Position numbers and translations under genes: made by a program
The notes under the pieces: model-generated
Databases searched by the model: none
The model's input: only the letters and a program-made list of their open reading frames with translations
Told to the model about the DNA's origin: nothing
Shown here: positions 44,723 to 54,023 of the stretch, in pieces
How the letters are laid out: every line of letters begins with the position of its first letter
Position numbering within the stretch: the stretch's first letter is position 1
Source: Treponema sp.
GTDB lineage: Bacteria > Spirochaetota > Spirochaetia > Treponematales > Breznakiellaceae
Length of the DNA: 64,000 bases
Direction: 5' to 3'
NCBI GenBank assembly: GCA_031256445.1
Contig: JAIRQN010000106.1
Span: forward strand, 1-64,000

Positions 44723-47208
44723 CAGACAGGGCCGCTGCCGTAGATATAATCGCGCAATTGGGCGGTAAATTACTGAAAGTCGATAAGCCTCAGCGTTATA
44801 CCGGCGGCGAATACGGCGCTTATTGCAGAAAAGACGCATATTTACGCACCTTAATAGCGTTTCCAGATTTATATGAAATCGGGATGGGCAATCAGGCGTT
44901 AAAAATTATTTATAACCGCATGAACAACATTCAGGACATAAGCTGCGATCGCGCCTTCGCTGCGGCTCCCGACTTTGAAAAATTGTTACGTGAAAACAAT
45001 ATCCCGCTTTACGGCCTTGATACCGGCGCGAGTCTTGGCAGCTTTGATCTTCTGATGTTCACAATTGGCTATGAATTGGGTTTAAACGGCGTTCTTACGA
45101 TGCTCGATGTTTCCGGTATACCCATGCGCTGCGAAGAACGGGATTTCTCCCATCCTGTAATCATCGCGGGAGGCCCCGCTGTTTCAAATCCTCTGCCGTT
45201 CTCTCCTTTTATTGACGCCTTCTGGATAGGAGAAGCCGAGGCCGGTTTTTTTGAACTTGCGTCTTTATTGGCGCGGATGAAAAAAAGAGGGGAGGGAAGG
45301 GCGGCTCTTTTTGATAAAATCGCCTCTCATCCGAATGTATGGGTCAGGGGAAAGAAAAAAGCGTTACGCGCTATCGCATCCGGTTTTTCAGACAGTAAAA
45401 CCGAAGATGAAAACGCCGCGGTGTTTCCTGTTCCCTGCATGAAGATAGTCCACAATCACGGCGCGGTGGAAATAATGAGAGGCTGCCCGAACGGCTGCCG
45501 CTTCTGCCACGCGGGATTCTGGTACAGGCCCGCCCGCCAGAAAAGACAGGATTTGATTGTCAGTCAGGTGCGGCAAATGGTAGAAAAAGGCGGATGGCGG
45601 GAAATTAGCCTTTCTTCGCTTTCTTCGGGCGATTATGCCGGCGTCGGGGATCTGGTGGAAAACCTTAATAATCTGTTCAGGGACCGGCACATTTCTTTTC
45701 AGATGCCCTCTTTAAAAGTCACAGGTTTTTCGCTTGATCTGCTGGAAAAAATTTCCGTTACAAGAAAAAGCGGCCTTACTTTCGCTGTTGAGACGCCGCG
45801 TGATATTTGGCAAATGGCAATAAACAAGGAAGTAACCCGCGGCAATGTTACGGCGATTCTGCAGGAGGCAAAAAGACGCGGATGGAAAAGCGCAAAATTC
45901 TATTTCATGATAGGACTTCCGGTAAAGGAAATAATTGTCAATGAACAATTATCAATGAACAGTGATATAGAAGATATAAGCGATATATCAGAAGTTTACA
46001 GCGAAGAAGAGGAAATTGTTTCGTTCATTACCGATGTCGGAAGAAGAACGCGCATGCATTTCAATATTAATATTGGGATATTTGTTCCCAAGCCCCATAC
46101 TCCGTATCAATGGGCTGCGCAGACAGACGGTTCTCTTGCAGAAGAAAAACTAAATTATATACGTTCCAAATTAAAGCCTATGGGACACAAGGTAAGCGTG
46201 TCTGACATTCTTACTTCCCGGATTGAAGGCATAATGAGCCGGGGAGACGAGAGAGCGGGTTATTTATGCGAACAGGCATGGCGTAACGGAAACAGGCTTG
46301 ATGCCTGGAGTGAATATATTGACAAAGAGGTATGGAAGCGGGTTATTGAAGAGAATCGCAATGTTGTTGAACTTATTCTTTCAGGTAAAAACACCCCCTG
46401 GCAGCCAATTGATTCCTGTGTTGAGTCTGAATATTTAAAACAGGAACTTGAAAGATCAAATTCGGCGCAGAGAACATCTTCCTGCAGGGAAAAATGCAGT
46501 TTATGCGGCGTATGCAATAAACATATAAAAACCACCTGTGAAAAAGAAAACAATACAGTATCAGATATACAATTAAATTCTGCCGAAAAAAATATTTATG
46601 TTAACGTATCGCCGCAGCAAGATAACAATGAAGCCATTGACAAGGGCGTTCCGTCTGTTTACAGGATGCTATTTGGTTTCAGTAAAAAAGGACGCGCTGT
46701 TTTTCACGGCCACTTAAGTCTTATAGAAATTTTTTCAATGTCTTTTACAAGAGCCAATCTTCCTGTTATTTATACAGGCGGGTTCAATCCGATTGTAAAG
46801 ATGGAATTCGCATCTCCTTTGTCTACAGGCATCAGCGCCTGTATGGAACTGGCAGCTGTTGATTTTTACAGTGATATTAATTCAGGGGATTTTATTTCCA
46901 TTCTTAATACATGTTTACCTGAAGGCATAAATCTTGAAAAAGCCGGATGTTTCAAAATTTTAAGCGGAATGAAAAAACATTCGCTTGCGTCACTTTTTTG
47001 GGGTTCCTGTTATAATTCATCTGAAAATGAAAAAGATTATGTTAACTTTAACAATGATAAGGTTTACAGAAAAACAAGGCTTGAAAGTGATTGTTCATCC
47101 GTATTTGATTTATGCCGCATTGAAGTTCTGGCTAAAAATATAGCCGACAATAGCGTATGGGCGTCATATTTTGATGTTTATAAGTATCTATACGGCAATA
47201 ATTTATAA
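44719..47208 (+). CDS. radical SAM protein (TIGR03960 type) fused to a DUF2344 domain
   Basis: A protein of 829 residues starting at TTG (44719) overlapping the rodA stop (TTGA). The N-terminal 200 residues resemble a B12-binding-like domain (DLYEIGMGNQALKIIYNRMN). The radical SAM cluster motif is GCPNGCRFCHAGFWYRPARQ (CxxxCxxC) near residue 260. A Cys-rich linker (CREKCSLCGVCN) leads to the C-terminal DUF2344 domain (MLFGFSKKGRAVFHGHLSLI to GGFNPIVKMEFASPLSTGIS). The fused form is common in spirochaetes and other groups. The reaction is not established; tRNA or rRNA modification is suspected for the family. Confidence 0.88.
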   Translation: MTDRAAAVDIIAQLGGKLLKVDKPQRYTGGEYGAYCRKDAYLRTLIAFPDLYEIGMGNQALKIIYNRMNNIQDISCDRAFAAAPDFEKLLRENNIPLYGLDTGASLGSFDLLMFTIGYELGLNGVLTMLDVSGIPMRCEERDFSHPVIIAGGPAVSNPLPFSPFIDAFWIGEAEAGFFELASLLARMKKRGEGRAALFDKIASHPNVWVRGKKKALRAIASGFSDSKTEDENAAVFPVPCMKIVHNHGAVEIMRGCPNGCRFCHAGFWYRPARQKRQDLIVSQVRQMVEKGGWREISLSSLSSGDYAGVGDLVENLNNLFRDRHISFQMPSLKVTGFSLDLLEKISVTRKSGLTFAVETPRDIWQMAINKEVTRGNVTAILQEAKRRGWKSAKFYFMIGLPVKEIIVNEQLSMNSDIEDISDISEVYSEEEEIVSFITDVGRRTRMHFNINIGIFVPKPHTPYQWAAQTDGSLAEEKLNYIRSKLKPMGHKVSVSDILTSRIEGIMSRGDERAGYLCEQAWRNGNRLDAWSEYIDKEVWKRVIEENRNVVELILSGKNTPWQPIDSCVESEYLKQELERSNSAQRTSSCREKCSLCGVCNKHIKTTCEKENNTVSDIQLNSAEKNIYVNVSPQQDNNEAIDKGVPSVYRMLFGFSKKGRAVFHGHLSLIEIFSMSFTRANLPVIYTGGFNPIVKMEFASPLSTGISACMELAAVDFYSDINSGDFISILNTCLPEGINLEKAGCFKILSGMKKHSLASLFWGSCYNSSENEKDYVNFNNDKVYRKTRLESDCSSVFDLCRIEVLAKNIADNSVWASYFDVYKYLYGNNL
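45935..45962 (+). repeat. two 14-base repeat units inside the radical SAM gene
   Basis: TTGTCAATGAACAA (45935-45948) and TTATCAATGAACAG (45949-45962) differ at two positions. They code in frame for IVNEQLSMNS in a surface insert of the radical SAM domain, next to an Asp/Glu/Ile/Ser-rich stretch. The units resemble short intergenic repeats and not protein-coding sequence. Confidence 0.65.
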
Positions 47209-47303
47209 CGATTAGGATATTATTTAGTAGACAGAATATACATTATAGCCAGTAAAATGAATACTGGAAAGTTAAAGATTTATAATACCTGGAGATTTAC
47301 CTT

Positions 47304-48059
47304 TTACATATTTGGCAGCTTGAATACGCCTATATGCGTTGGTTTGCTGTATATCTGAGTAAAAAGCGCGTTATCATAACCTACCGCGACAATATACATG
47401 GAAACATAGGCATGCCCCTGAATTCCGGAGCGGCCTGAAACATCCGCGTTAACTGTAGCTACGGCGTTTTCATTGCTGCTCAGTCCGGAGGTATTTCTGA
47501 AAAAAAGATCCGGCTGCCCTGTGGGAAGCCTGGGCTGCGGAGATATTAATTCGCTTGAACGGCAAATGCGTATTTCCTCATTATTATTGAATGAACCAAG
47601 GCTTACGACAGGATAATTTCCGTCCTGGGTTGGAAACCTTATTGACAATGTACCGCCTCTTGAAGGCAATAAACTGCCTATGTCTTCATCCTCAAAACAG
47701 AGTTCAAAATAGTTCCTGTTTCTGAAATTTGTGTTCACAGATGTGCTTGCGGATGTATTGGTTGGATCGGTGCTTGGAAAAATCGCGTTATAATCATTTA
47801 TAAGATTTGGGCTTATTGAACTGAATTGGCTGTTATCAGAAGACTCAGTTGGATAATTGCTGATGTAAATTCTGTAGAAAATCGAATAGTTTGACGCGTA
47901 ATAAAAACCGGAAATCGAAGGAAGATTAATGGTTGCTTCGGTATTTAATCTGGTAATAATGCTTGCCTGCGGTACCTGAGGGAGATAATAGTATTCCTCA
48001 AGGCCGCAGGACAATAGAAGAAGCCCTGCAGTCAAAAACAGCAGCTTCCTGTAAATCAT
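47304..48059 (-). CDS. lipoprotein of unknown function
   Basis: A protein of 251 residues. The signal ends in the lipobox LLLLSCGLEEYYY, so the Cys near residue 18 should be lipidated. The mature protein is rich in Ser, Asn and Tyr and seems all-beta (repeated short strands such as GTLSIRFPTQDGNYPVVSLG). No family recognised. Its ATG overlaps the stop of the TPR gene upstream. The gap 47209-47303 contains only a small CCAGTA/TACTGG hairpin between convergent genes. Confidence 0.78.
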   Translation of the reverse strand: MIYRKLLFLTAGLLLLSCGLEEYYYLPQVPQASIITRLNTEATINLPSISGFYYASNYSIFYRIYISNYPTESSDNSQFSSISPNLINDYNAIFPSTDPTNTSASTSVNTNFRNRNYFELCFEDEDIGSLLPSRGGTLSIRFPTQDGNYPVVSLGSFNNNEEIRICRSSELISPQPRLPTGQPDLFFRNTSGLSSNENAVATVNADVSGRSGIQGHAYVSMYIVAVGYDNALFTQIYSKPTHIGVFKLPNM

Positions 48060-48730
48060 TTTGATGAATCAAGGACGATTATCCGGCTGTTGGCAAGATT
48101 CGCCCAGACAGTTAAATGCGGCCATTTGCTAAGTACGCCGCGGTACGCGTCAAGCGCGGCCGGAATATCATTAAGTTTTTCGTTAATTCTGCCTGCCGCG
48201 AATTGCGCCCTGACAGCCGCCGGATATTCAAACGGATGAGAGACACAGGCCATGTATAGCTCAAGCGCCTGTTCCAGATTACCCTGCTCTTCCGAAGCCG
48301 CCGCCGCATTAAAGAGCGCTGCCGGAGCCATGTATGTTTTCGGCGCGGCTTTGGCGGCGCTGCGATAAGCCTCTTCCGCCTGCGGCCACTCTTTTCTTTC
48401 CGCATGAATCTGACCGACTATAGACCATGCCCTTCCCGCGGCAAAACCTCTTTTTGATTTGGCAAAATTGCTGATATCTGTAATTAATTCCTGGACAACA
48501 GCGGCATTTTCCCCGTCATTCAGGGAAGATTTAATCTCGGTAAATTTCCGCGATAATTCCTCTATCTCGCCCATTGATTTTTTATTAAAAAATTCATTCA
48601 GGGAAACGGTAACAACAAAGCCCGCAATAAGGAAAATTATTACGCCCATACTGATAAAAATAATTCTTCTGTTTCTTTGGACAAAATCGTTAATTTTGTT
48701 CCCCAAACTTACATTGTTGTTCTGCATCAT
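48056..48730 (-). CDS. membrane-anchored TPR protein (YfgM-like)
   Basis: A protein of 224 residues with one membrane helix (IIFISMGVIIFLIAGFVVTV) after a short basic N-terminus, then TPR-like helices (AWSIVGQIHAERKEWPQAEE, AALFNAAAASEEQGNLEQAL and AAGRINEKLNDIPAALDAYR). The layout matches YfgM/TPR_21 proteins that help envelope-protein folding. It lies between the sigma-54 activator and the lipoprotein gene, coupled to both by four-base overlaps. Role unknown. Confidence 0.78.
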   Translation of the reverse strand: MMQNNNVSLGNKINDFVQRNRRIIFISMGVIIFLIAGFVVTVSLNEFFNKKSMGEIEELSRKFTEIKSSLNDGENAAVVQELITDISNFAKSKRGFAAGRAWSIVGQIHAERKEWPQAEEAYRSAAKAAPKTYMAPAALFNAAAASEEQGNLEQALELYMACVSHPFEYPAAVRAQFAAGRINEKLNDIPAALDAYRGVLSKWPHLTVWANLANSRIIVLDSSK

Positions 48731-50244
48731 AACTCCTTGGGAATATTTATTTTAAGCTCTTTAATCAATCTTGACAGATATGTACGCTGAATGACAAGCG
48801 CTCTTGACGCGTCTGTCTGATTCCATTCATTTTCTTCCAGTACCTTCCGTATAAAATTTGCCTTAAAGACATTAATTGCGGTTTTTAAATTCCGCTCTGT
48901 TATTTCGCCTTCTCCGTCCTGCGCGGGTTTCAGGAAAAGGTCTTCGCGTTCTATCCATTTGTTTTTTCCGATTACGCACGCTCTTTCAATGCAGTTCTGA
49001 AGCTCGCGAACGTTTCCCGGCCACGAATAGGAAAGCATCGTCTGAAGCGCGTCTTCTGAAAACCCGGAGAACTGTTTTTTTGTTTCTCTCATAAAATTCT
49101 CAAGGAAAAAACGCGACAGCTCGGGAATGTCTTCCGGCCTTTGCCTTAAAGGCGGGATAAAAATCGGAAGCACATTCAGGCGGTAATACAAATCCCCTCG
49201 GAACTGGCCTTTTTTAACCTGTTCCTCCAGGTCTTTATTGGTAGCCGCTATTATGCGCACATTAACATTAACGGTTGTATCGGAACCTACTTTCTCAAAT
49301 TTTCTTTCCTGGATGACGCGCAGGATTTTTGCCTGCAATGACAAAGGCAGATCGCCTATTTCATCAAGAAAGATCGTTCCGCTGTCTGCCATTTCAAAAC
49401 GTCCCTGTCTGTTGGAAATCGCGTTTGTAAAAGCGCCTTTTACGTGTCCGAACAATTCGCTTTCCAGCAATCCTTCCGGCAATGCCGCGCAATTTACCCT
49501 GATAAACGCGCAGCGGCTGCGCGGACTTCGCAGATGTATCTGCTCGGCAAACAGTTCCTTTCCTACTCCGCTTTCTCCCAGCAAAAGAACAGACGAGTCC
49601 GTTTTCGCCACTCTGTCGATAATCTCCATTTTCTCCAGAATGACAGGGCTTTTTGTTATAATGGTATGGTATCCCTGATCTGTTGTTTTAAGTTTTTCCT
49701 GCAATATTTTAATTTCACTGTCAGCTTCTTCCATGCTCTTTGTGTTAACGACAGCCAGAGCGGCCTGATTGGCGAAAACTTCCAGCCATTCAATATCGTC
49801 CTGGGTAAATTCCGCGTCAGCTTTTTTATTAATAACCTGAAGAACTCCGATACATTCATCTTTAATTCTCATTGGAACTGCTATCATTGTTTTGGATTTA
49901 TAGTTTATTTCCTGCGCGATATTGCTTAAATGCCGTTTATCGTTTGCTACGTCGTTTACAATCACAGATTTGTTATGCAGGGCAACCCAGCCTGCTATGC
50001 CTTCTCCAAGTTTTACGGTGTACTTTTGAACTTCCTTGCCTTTGGAGCCAAGCGCAACTTCAAAGTACAGTTCCTGTCTTTCCTTGTTCATCAGCAGCAG
50101 ACTTGACGCCTCAGCGTCGGAAAGCCTGGTTGCCGATTCCATTATCTGGGAAAGAAGGAGATGAACATCCCTGAAATTGGAATTAATCAGGGAGTTTATC
50201 TCGATTAGAGTATGGAATTTATTTGCGTCGATCTTTGACAGCAT
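48727..50244 (-). CDS. sigma-54-dependent activator with GAF domain
   Basis: A protein of 505 residues. A GAF domain (residues about 20 to 165: ATRLSDAEASSLLLMNKERQ to EWLEVFANQAALAVV) is followed by the AAA+ domain with Walker A GESGVGKELFAE, Walker B GTIFLDEIGDLP and the arginine finger region RGDLYYRLNVLPIFIPPLRQ. A C-terminal Fis-type HTH follows (NQTDASRALVIQRTYLSRLI). The sigma-54 contact loop reads GAFTNA instead of GAFTGA (HVKGAFTNAIS). The GAF domain should sense a small molecule. The targets are unknown. Confidence 0.92.
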   Translation of the reverse strand: MLSKIDANKFHTLIEINSLINSNFRDVHLLLSQIMESATRLSDAEASSLLLMNKERQELYFEVALGSKGKEVQKYTVKLGEGIAGWVALHNKSVIVNDVANDKRHLSNIAQEINYKSKTMIAVPMRIKDECIGVLQVINKKADAEFTQDDIEWLEVFANQAALAVVNTKSMEEADSEIKILQEKLKTTDQGYHTIITKSPVILEKMEIIDRVAKTDSSVLLLGESGVGKELFAEQIHLRSPRSRCAFIRVNCAALPEGLLESELFGHVKGAFTNAISNRQGRFEMADSGTIFLDEIGDLPLSLQAKILRVIQERKFEKVGSDTTVNVNVRIIAATNKDLEEQVKKGQFRGDLYYRLNVLPIFIPPLRQRPEDIPELSRFFLENFMRETKKQFSGFSEDALQTMLSYSWPGNVRELQNCIERACVIGKNKWIEREDLFLKPAQDGEGEITERNLKTAINVFKANFIRKVLEENEWNQTDASRALVIQRTYLSRLIKELKINIPKEL

Positions 50245-50259
50245 GGCCGTCCTTAATAC

Positions 50260-52062
50260 TTACTGGGTTTTTTTGGTGTCATCAGAATCCGCAGATTCGG
50301 AATTTTTTGACTTAAGCACAGAACCCAGCGTATAAGTGGAATCTGAAGACCCTTCATTATCGTACCCCGTCATATAACGGGAGATTTCTTCTCTTTGCAC
50401 TTTCTTTTGATAATCACGAATTGAAAAAGCGACTTTTTGCTTATCGCCCTGTATTTCATGAACAATCGCTCTGACCCTGTCTCCTGTCTTGTATTTTTTC
50501 AGGGCTTCATCGGGATCTTCTTCGCGGTTTTCGACAAGATTGGTCTTGTGAATAAGCCCTTCTATACCGCCCGGTATACGCAGGAATATTCCAAAATCTG
50601 TTACAGAGGCAACCTCTCCTTCCACAGGAGAGCCGATCTTGTAGGTATCGCTGAAGTTCTTCCATGGATCTTCAGAGAGCTGCTTGATGCCCAGCTTTAC
50701 ATTTCTGTTCACGGTATCAACTGAAAGTACCATTACTTCAACTTCCTGCCCCTGCACAAGACCGCTTCCGGCATTTTTTGCTTTCCTTGTCCAGGATATA
50801 TCGTCAAGATGCAGGAAACCGTCAATACCCTCTTCCAGTTCGATAAAGGCGCCGGCATTCGTAATCTTGACGACTTTTCGCATAACCCTCGCGCCGACAG
50901 GATATTTTTCCGCGATATTTTCCCACGGGTTATCCTGAACCTGTTTAAGACCGAGCGATACCCTGCCCGCCTGAAGATCGTAACCGAGGATCATACATTC
51001 AACAATATCATTGGGCTTTAAAAGATCCTGCGGTTTTTGAATTTTCTTTATCCATGAAAATTCAGAGATATGCGCAAGGCCCTCTATTCCTTCTTCCAGT
51101 TCAATAAACGCGCCGAAGTCCGTAAGTTTTGTTACTTTTCCTTTTACAATATCGTTAACGTGGTATTTTTCTTCAAAGTGTATCCAGGGATCATCTGTAT
51201 AATGTTTCAGCGAAAGATTGATCCGTTTTTCCTGACGGTCTATGCGAATTACTTTTAAACGGATTTCCTGGCCCTTTTTTACAAAGTCTTTTGGGCGCGT
51301 AACATGGCCCCAGCTCATATCGTTGATGTGCAGAAGCCCGTCAAAACCTCCAAGATCGATAAACGCGCCGAATGATGTGAAACTCTTTACAACGCCGTTT
51401 ATATCAGAGCCGATAGGCGTATTTTCAAAAAAATCGTTTCTCTTGCGCTCAAGTTCTTCTTCCATGCATTTGCGTCTGTTTACCACTATGTTTATCTTGC
51501 CGTCTGAATACAAACGCTCAACATAAACATTAATTTTCATATTAATAATTTTTTCAGGTTTATCCAGTTTTTGAATATCTGACTGACTGACCGGGAGAAA
51601 GGCATGCACTCCTGCGCCAAGATTAACATCAAAGCCGCCTTTAACCTGTTTCTCCACTATTCCTTCCACAGGATGTTTTTCCTGATGCGCCTGTCTTAAA
51701 TTTTTCCAGAAGATCTTTGCGTCCGCTTTCTGTTTGGAAACAATTACCTCTCCGTGTTTATTTTCCTTTGCGATGAGAATTACAGGAACTCCATCGCCGA
51801 TTTTCGGAATTTCTGTGAATTCAGAGATTGGAATTTTTCCTTCTGACTTGTAACCTACGTCAATAAATACCTGATCAGGGGTAACCTGGATTACTTTGCC
51901 TTCGACCAGCTGACCTTCTTCAAGCTGTTCAAGGGATTTAAGGTATTCTTCCTGTAATTGGGTTTGAATATTCTCTCCGTCTTTTACCGAACTAGTGTCC
52001 AGAGGGGAACCATTAACGGCATTCGCGCCAGAGGTTACCTTTTCCACTTCCATCTCTGCCAT
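50260..52062 (-). CDS. rpsA: 30S ribosomal protein S1
   Basis: A protein of 600 residues with six S1 domains, the first at about residue 50 (GQLVEGKVIQVTPDQVFIDV); domains three to six each carry the FGAFIDLGGFDGLLHINDMS pattern. S1 helps mRNA bind the ribosome, above all mRNA with weak ribosome binding sites. This fits a genome where several genes lack a clear site. It lies 14 bases after cmk. Confidence 0.97.
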   Translation of the reverse strand: MAEMEVEKVTSGANAVNGSPLDTSSVKDGENIQTQLQEEYLKSLEQLEEGQLVEGKVIQVTPDQVFIDVGYKSEGKIPISEFTEIPKIGDGVPVILIAKENKHGEVIVSKQKADAKIFWKNLRQAHQEKHPVEGIVEKQVKGGFDVNLGAGVHAFLPVSQSDIQKLDKPEKIINMKINVYVERLYSDGKINIVVNRRKCMEEELERKRNDFFENTPIGSDINGVVKSFTSFGAFIDLGGFDGLLHINDMSWGHVTRPKDFVKKGQEIRLKVIRIDRQEKRINLSLKHYTDDPWIHFEEKYHVNDIVKGKVTKLTDFGAFIELEEGIEGLAHISEFSWIKKIQKPQDLLKPNDIVECMILGYDLQAGRVSLGLKQVQDNPWENIAEKYPVGARVMRKVVKITNAGAFIELEEGIDGFLHLDDISWTRKAKNAGSGLVQGQEVEVMVLSVDTVNRNVKLGIKQLSEDPWKNFSDTYKIGSPVEGEVASVTDFGIFLRIPGGIEGLIHKTNLVENREEDPDEALKKYKTGDRVRAIVHEIQGDKQKVAFSIRDYQKKVQREEISRYMTGYDNEGSSDSTYTLGSVLKSKNSESADSDDTKKTQ

Positions 52063-52076
52063 TTTCTTTTCTGTCC

Positions 52077-52715
52077 TTAATCATTAAACTTAATCTTATC
52101 TATTAATCTCTCATAAACTTGGATTATCGTCAAGTCCGATGTATCCAAATATTCCACAGTGTCCGCTATAATAAGACTTCCTTCAATTTTATTTTTATCG
52201 ATATTGTCACGCTGCATAATAGCTGTTTTTATTTCTTCAAGACTTAACTGCGAAACACCCTGATCAAAGCGCCTTTTTGCCCTTGCTTGCGGCGAAGCGT
52301 CCAGATAGAAACGGTGTTCAGCATCCGGGAAAACAACTGTGGTCATGTCTCTGCCTTCCACAACAATATCCTGATCTTTTGCCAGATTTCGGATTAAATC
52401 ATTCACAATGTGCCTTACGGGCACGATAGCGGACAGCGGCGCGCTATGGCGGTCAATTTCATCTGTGTGAAGAAGTTCAGTTACATTGTTCCCGTCCAGG
52501 AAAACATCATCTTTTTTATACGATATGTTAATATTTTTCGCAAAATTGATTATTTTTTCACCATCATTGATATCGATCTTTGCCTGTAAACAGCCCAATG
52601 TTATAGCGCGGTATAATTTCCCGGAATTAATGTAAGTATAGTTCATTTTTTCCGCCAGTAATTTGGCTATTGTGCTTTTCCCCGAACCTGCCGGACCGTC
52701 AATCGCTATTACCAT
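52077..52715 (-). CDS. cmk: cytidylate kinase
   Basis: I place the start at the ATG at 52715, which follows GGAG and gives the family N-terminus MVIAIDGPAGSGKSTIAKLL; the frame runs further up but with no support. That makes 212 residues. The P-loop is GPAGSGKST, the CMP-binding part is YINSGKLYRAITLGCL, and VVEGRDMTTVVFPDAEHRFY with ASPQARAKRR completes the set. It phosphorylates CMP and dCMP. Closely followed by rpsA; in T. pallidum the two are, as I recall, one fused gene. Confidence 0.95.
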   Translation of the reverse strand: MVIAIDGPAGSGKSTIAKLLAEKMNYTYINSGKLYRAITLGCLQAKIDINDGEKIINFAKNINISYKKDDVFLDGNNVTELLHTDEIDRHSAPLSAIVPVRHIVNDLIRNLAKDQDIVVEGRDMTTVVFPDAEHRFYLDASPQARAKRRFDQGVSQLSLEEIKTAIMQRDNIDKNKIEGSLIIADTVEYLDTSDLTIIQVYERLIDKIKFND

Positions 52716-52777
52716 ATATTTTCTCCATAATTTTTTATACCATAAGGGCGCGGAAGGCGTCAAAGAGGTTTTCTATT

Positions 52778-53473
52778 TCATTGGATACAACCTAAATCTG
52801 TAAGTTCTTTTTTGCTTAGCGGTCTTGAACGGCCTTCGGTGAGGTTTCCCAACAGTACATTTCCGATTCTTACCCTGCGAAGGACTGAAGCATGAAGATG
52901 AAAGTGGGAAAAAACACGGCGAATTTCACGATTCTTGCCTTCAACAAGGACTATCCTTATTGTCTTGCGTCCGGTTTTTTCCGCCGTTTTCGCTTTATAA
53001 AAGACACCCTCAATTGTAATTCCGCTGTTAAATGCCTCTACAACAGTATCGGGAACAATGCCTGTCGCTTCTACAATGTACTCTTTTTCAAAACCCGAGC
53101 CCGGGTGTCCAAGACGGGCGGCGAAAGAGCCGTCATTTGTAAAAAAGATGAGGCCGCAGGACATGAAATCCAGCCGCCCGACATTATAAAGACGCCGGCC
53201 GGCCTGCGCGAGCAGGTCAAGCGCCAATGGGCGGCCCTGCGGATCGTTTGATGAGCAAATATACCCCGCAGGTTTATTAAGGGCAATGTACAGAAGCCGG
53301 TTTTCCGGTTTAACAGGGCTGCCGTCCAAAAGGACTATATCGCCTTCCTGGACTTTATATCCCTGGGCGGTGATTTTTTCTCCGTTTACTGATACTCTTC
53401 CCTGCGCTATTATTCCTTCCGCCGCCCGCCTTGAGGCAACTCCGGCGGAAGAAAGAAAAACCTGAAGCCTAAT
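52778..53473 (-). CDS. 23S rRNA/16S rRNA pseudouridine synthase (RluB/RsuA family), likely ATT start
   Basis: The S4 RNA-binding domain starts RLQVFLSSAGVASRRAAEGI and the catalytic domain has LNKPAGYICSSNDPQGRP, then NVGRLDFMSCGLIFFTNDG with the catalytic Asp in GRLD, and VEGKNREIRRVFSHF. Family members begin one residue before the RLQ motif. At that point the codon is ATT (53473), overlapping the scpB stop as ATTAG and lying eight bases after GGAGGG (53482-53487). The nearest ATG (53515) would add 14 residues unlike the family and lacks a good site. From ATT the protein has 231 residues. Confidence 0.88.
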   Translation of the reverse strand: MRLQVFLSSAGVASRRAAEGIIAQGRVSVNGEKITAQGYKVQEGDIVLLDGSPVKPENRLLYIALNKPAGYICSSNDPQGRPLALDLLAQAGRRLYNVGRLDFMSCGLIFFTNDGSFAARLGHPGSGFEKEYIVEATGIVPDTVVEAFNSGITIEGVFYKAKTAEKTGRKTIRIVLVEGKNREIRRVFSHFHLHASVLRRVRIGNVLLGNLTEGRSRPLSKKELTDLGCIQ

Positions 53474-54023
53474 ATTTCTCTCCCTCCAGTTCAAACTTTT
53501 CAATATCCATTTCACCGAGTTTTGGAAGGTCGGCTATTGAGTTAAGGTTGAACACTTTAAGGAATTCTTTTGTGGTTCCGTACATGACAGGCCGGCCGGG
53601 TATATCCTTCTTTCCTGCTTCGCGGACAAGTTCTTTTTCAAGGAGGAGCCTTATCATATTATCAGCGGATACTCCGCGGATTTTTTCTATTTCCGCGCGA
53701 GTTACAGGCTGCGAATACGCGACAATCGCGAGGGTTTCCATGGCAGCCCGTGAAATTTTTCCTTCGGTCTTTCTGCCGTAGCGGCTTTTCAGGTTTTCCC
53801 AATATTCATGTTTAGCCGAGATCATTATTCCGCCGCCAATGCCGGAAAGTTCAAGGCCGCAGTTTTTTTCCGCGTAACGTTCCCTTAAATTCTCAAGAGC
53901 CGCCATTACTGTTTCTTTGGAAAGCCCGCATATGCGGGAGATGCTGCCTTCGTCAAGAGGTTCGCCTTCCATGTATAAAACCGCTTCCACAAGCGCGGTT
54001 TCCTTGTCTAAATTATCAGTCAC
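53469..54023 (-). CDS. scpB: segregation and condensation protein B
   Basis: A protein of 184 residues made of two winged-helix modules: ALVEAVLYMEGEPLDEGSIS and the later ETLAIVAYSQPVTRAEIEKI followed by RGVSADNMIRLLLEKELV. GRPVMYGTTKEFLKVFNL near the end is a family signature. It joins SMC and ScpA in the chromosome condensation complex. The ATG overlaps the scpA stop. Confidence 0.95.
   Translation of the reverse strand: MTDNLDKETALVEAVLYMEGEPLDEGSISRICGLSKETVMAALENLRERYAEKNCGLELSGIGGGIMISAKHEYWENLKSRYGRKTEGKISRAAMETLAIVAYSQPVTRAEIEKIRGVSADNMIRLLLEKELVREAGKKDIPGRPVMYGTTKEFLKVFNLNSIADLPKLGEMDIEKFELEGEKY

Noticed and set aside
47249..47267. CCAGTA/TACTGG hairpin between convergent genes, considered as a terminator
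   Set aside because: Only six pairs, A+T-rich loop and no T-run on either strand.
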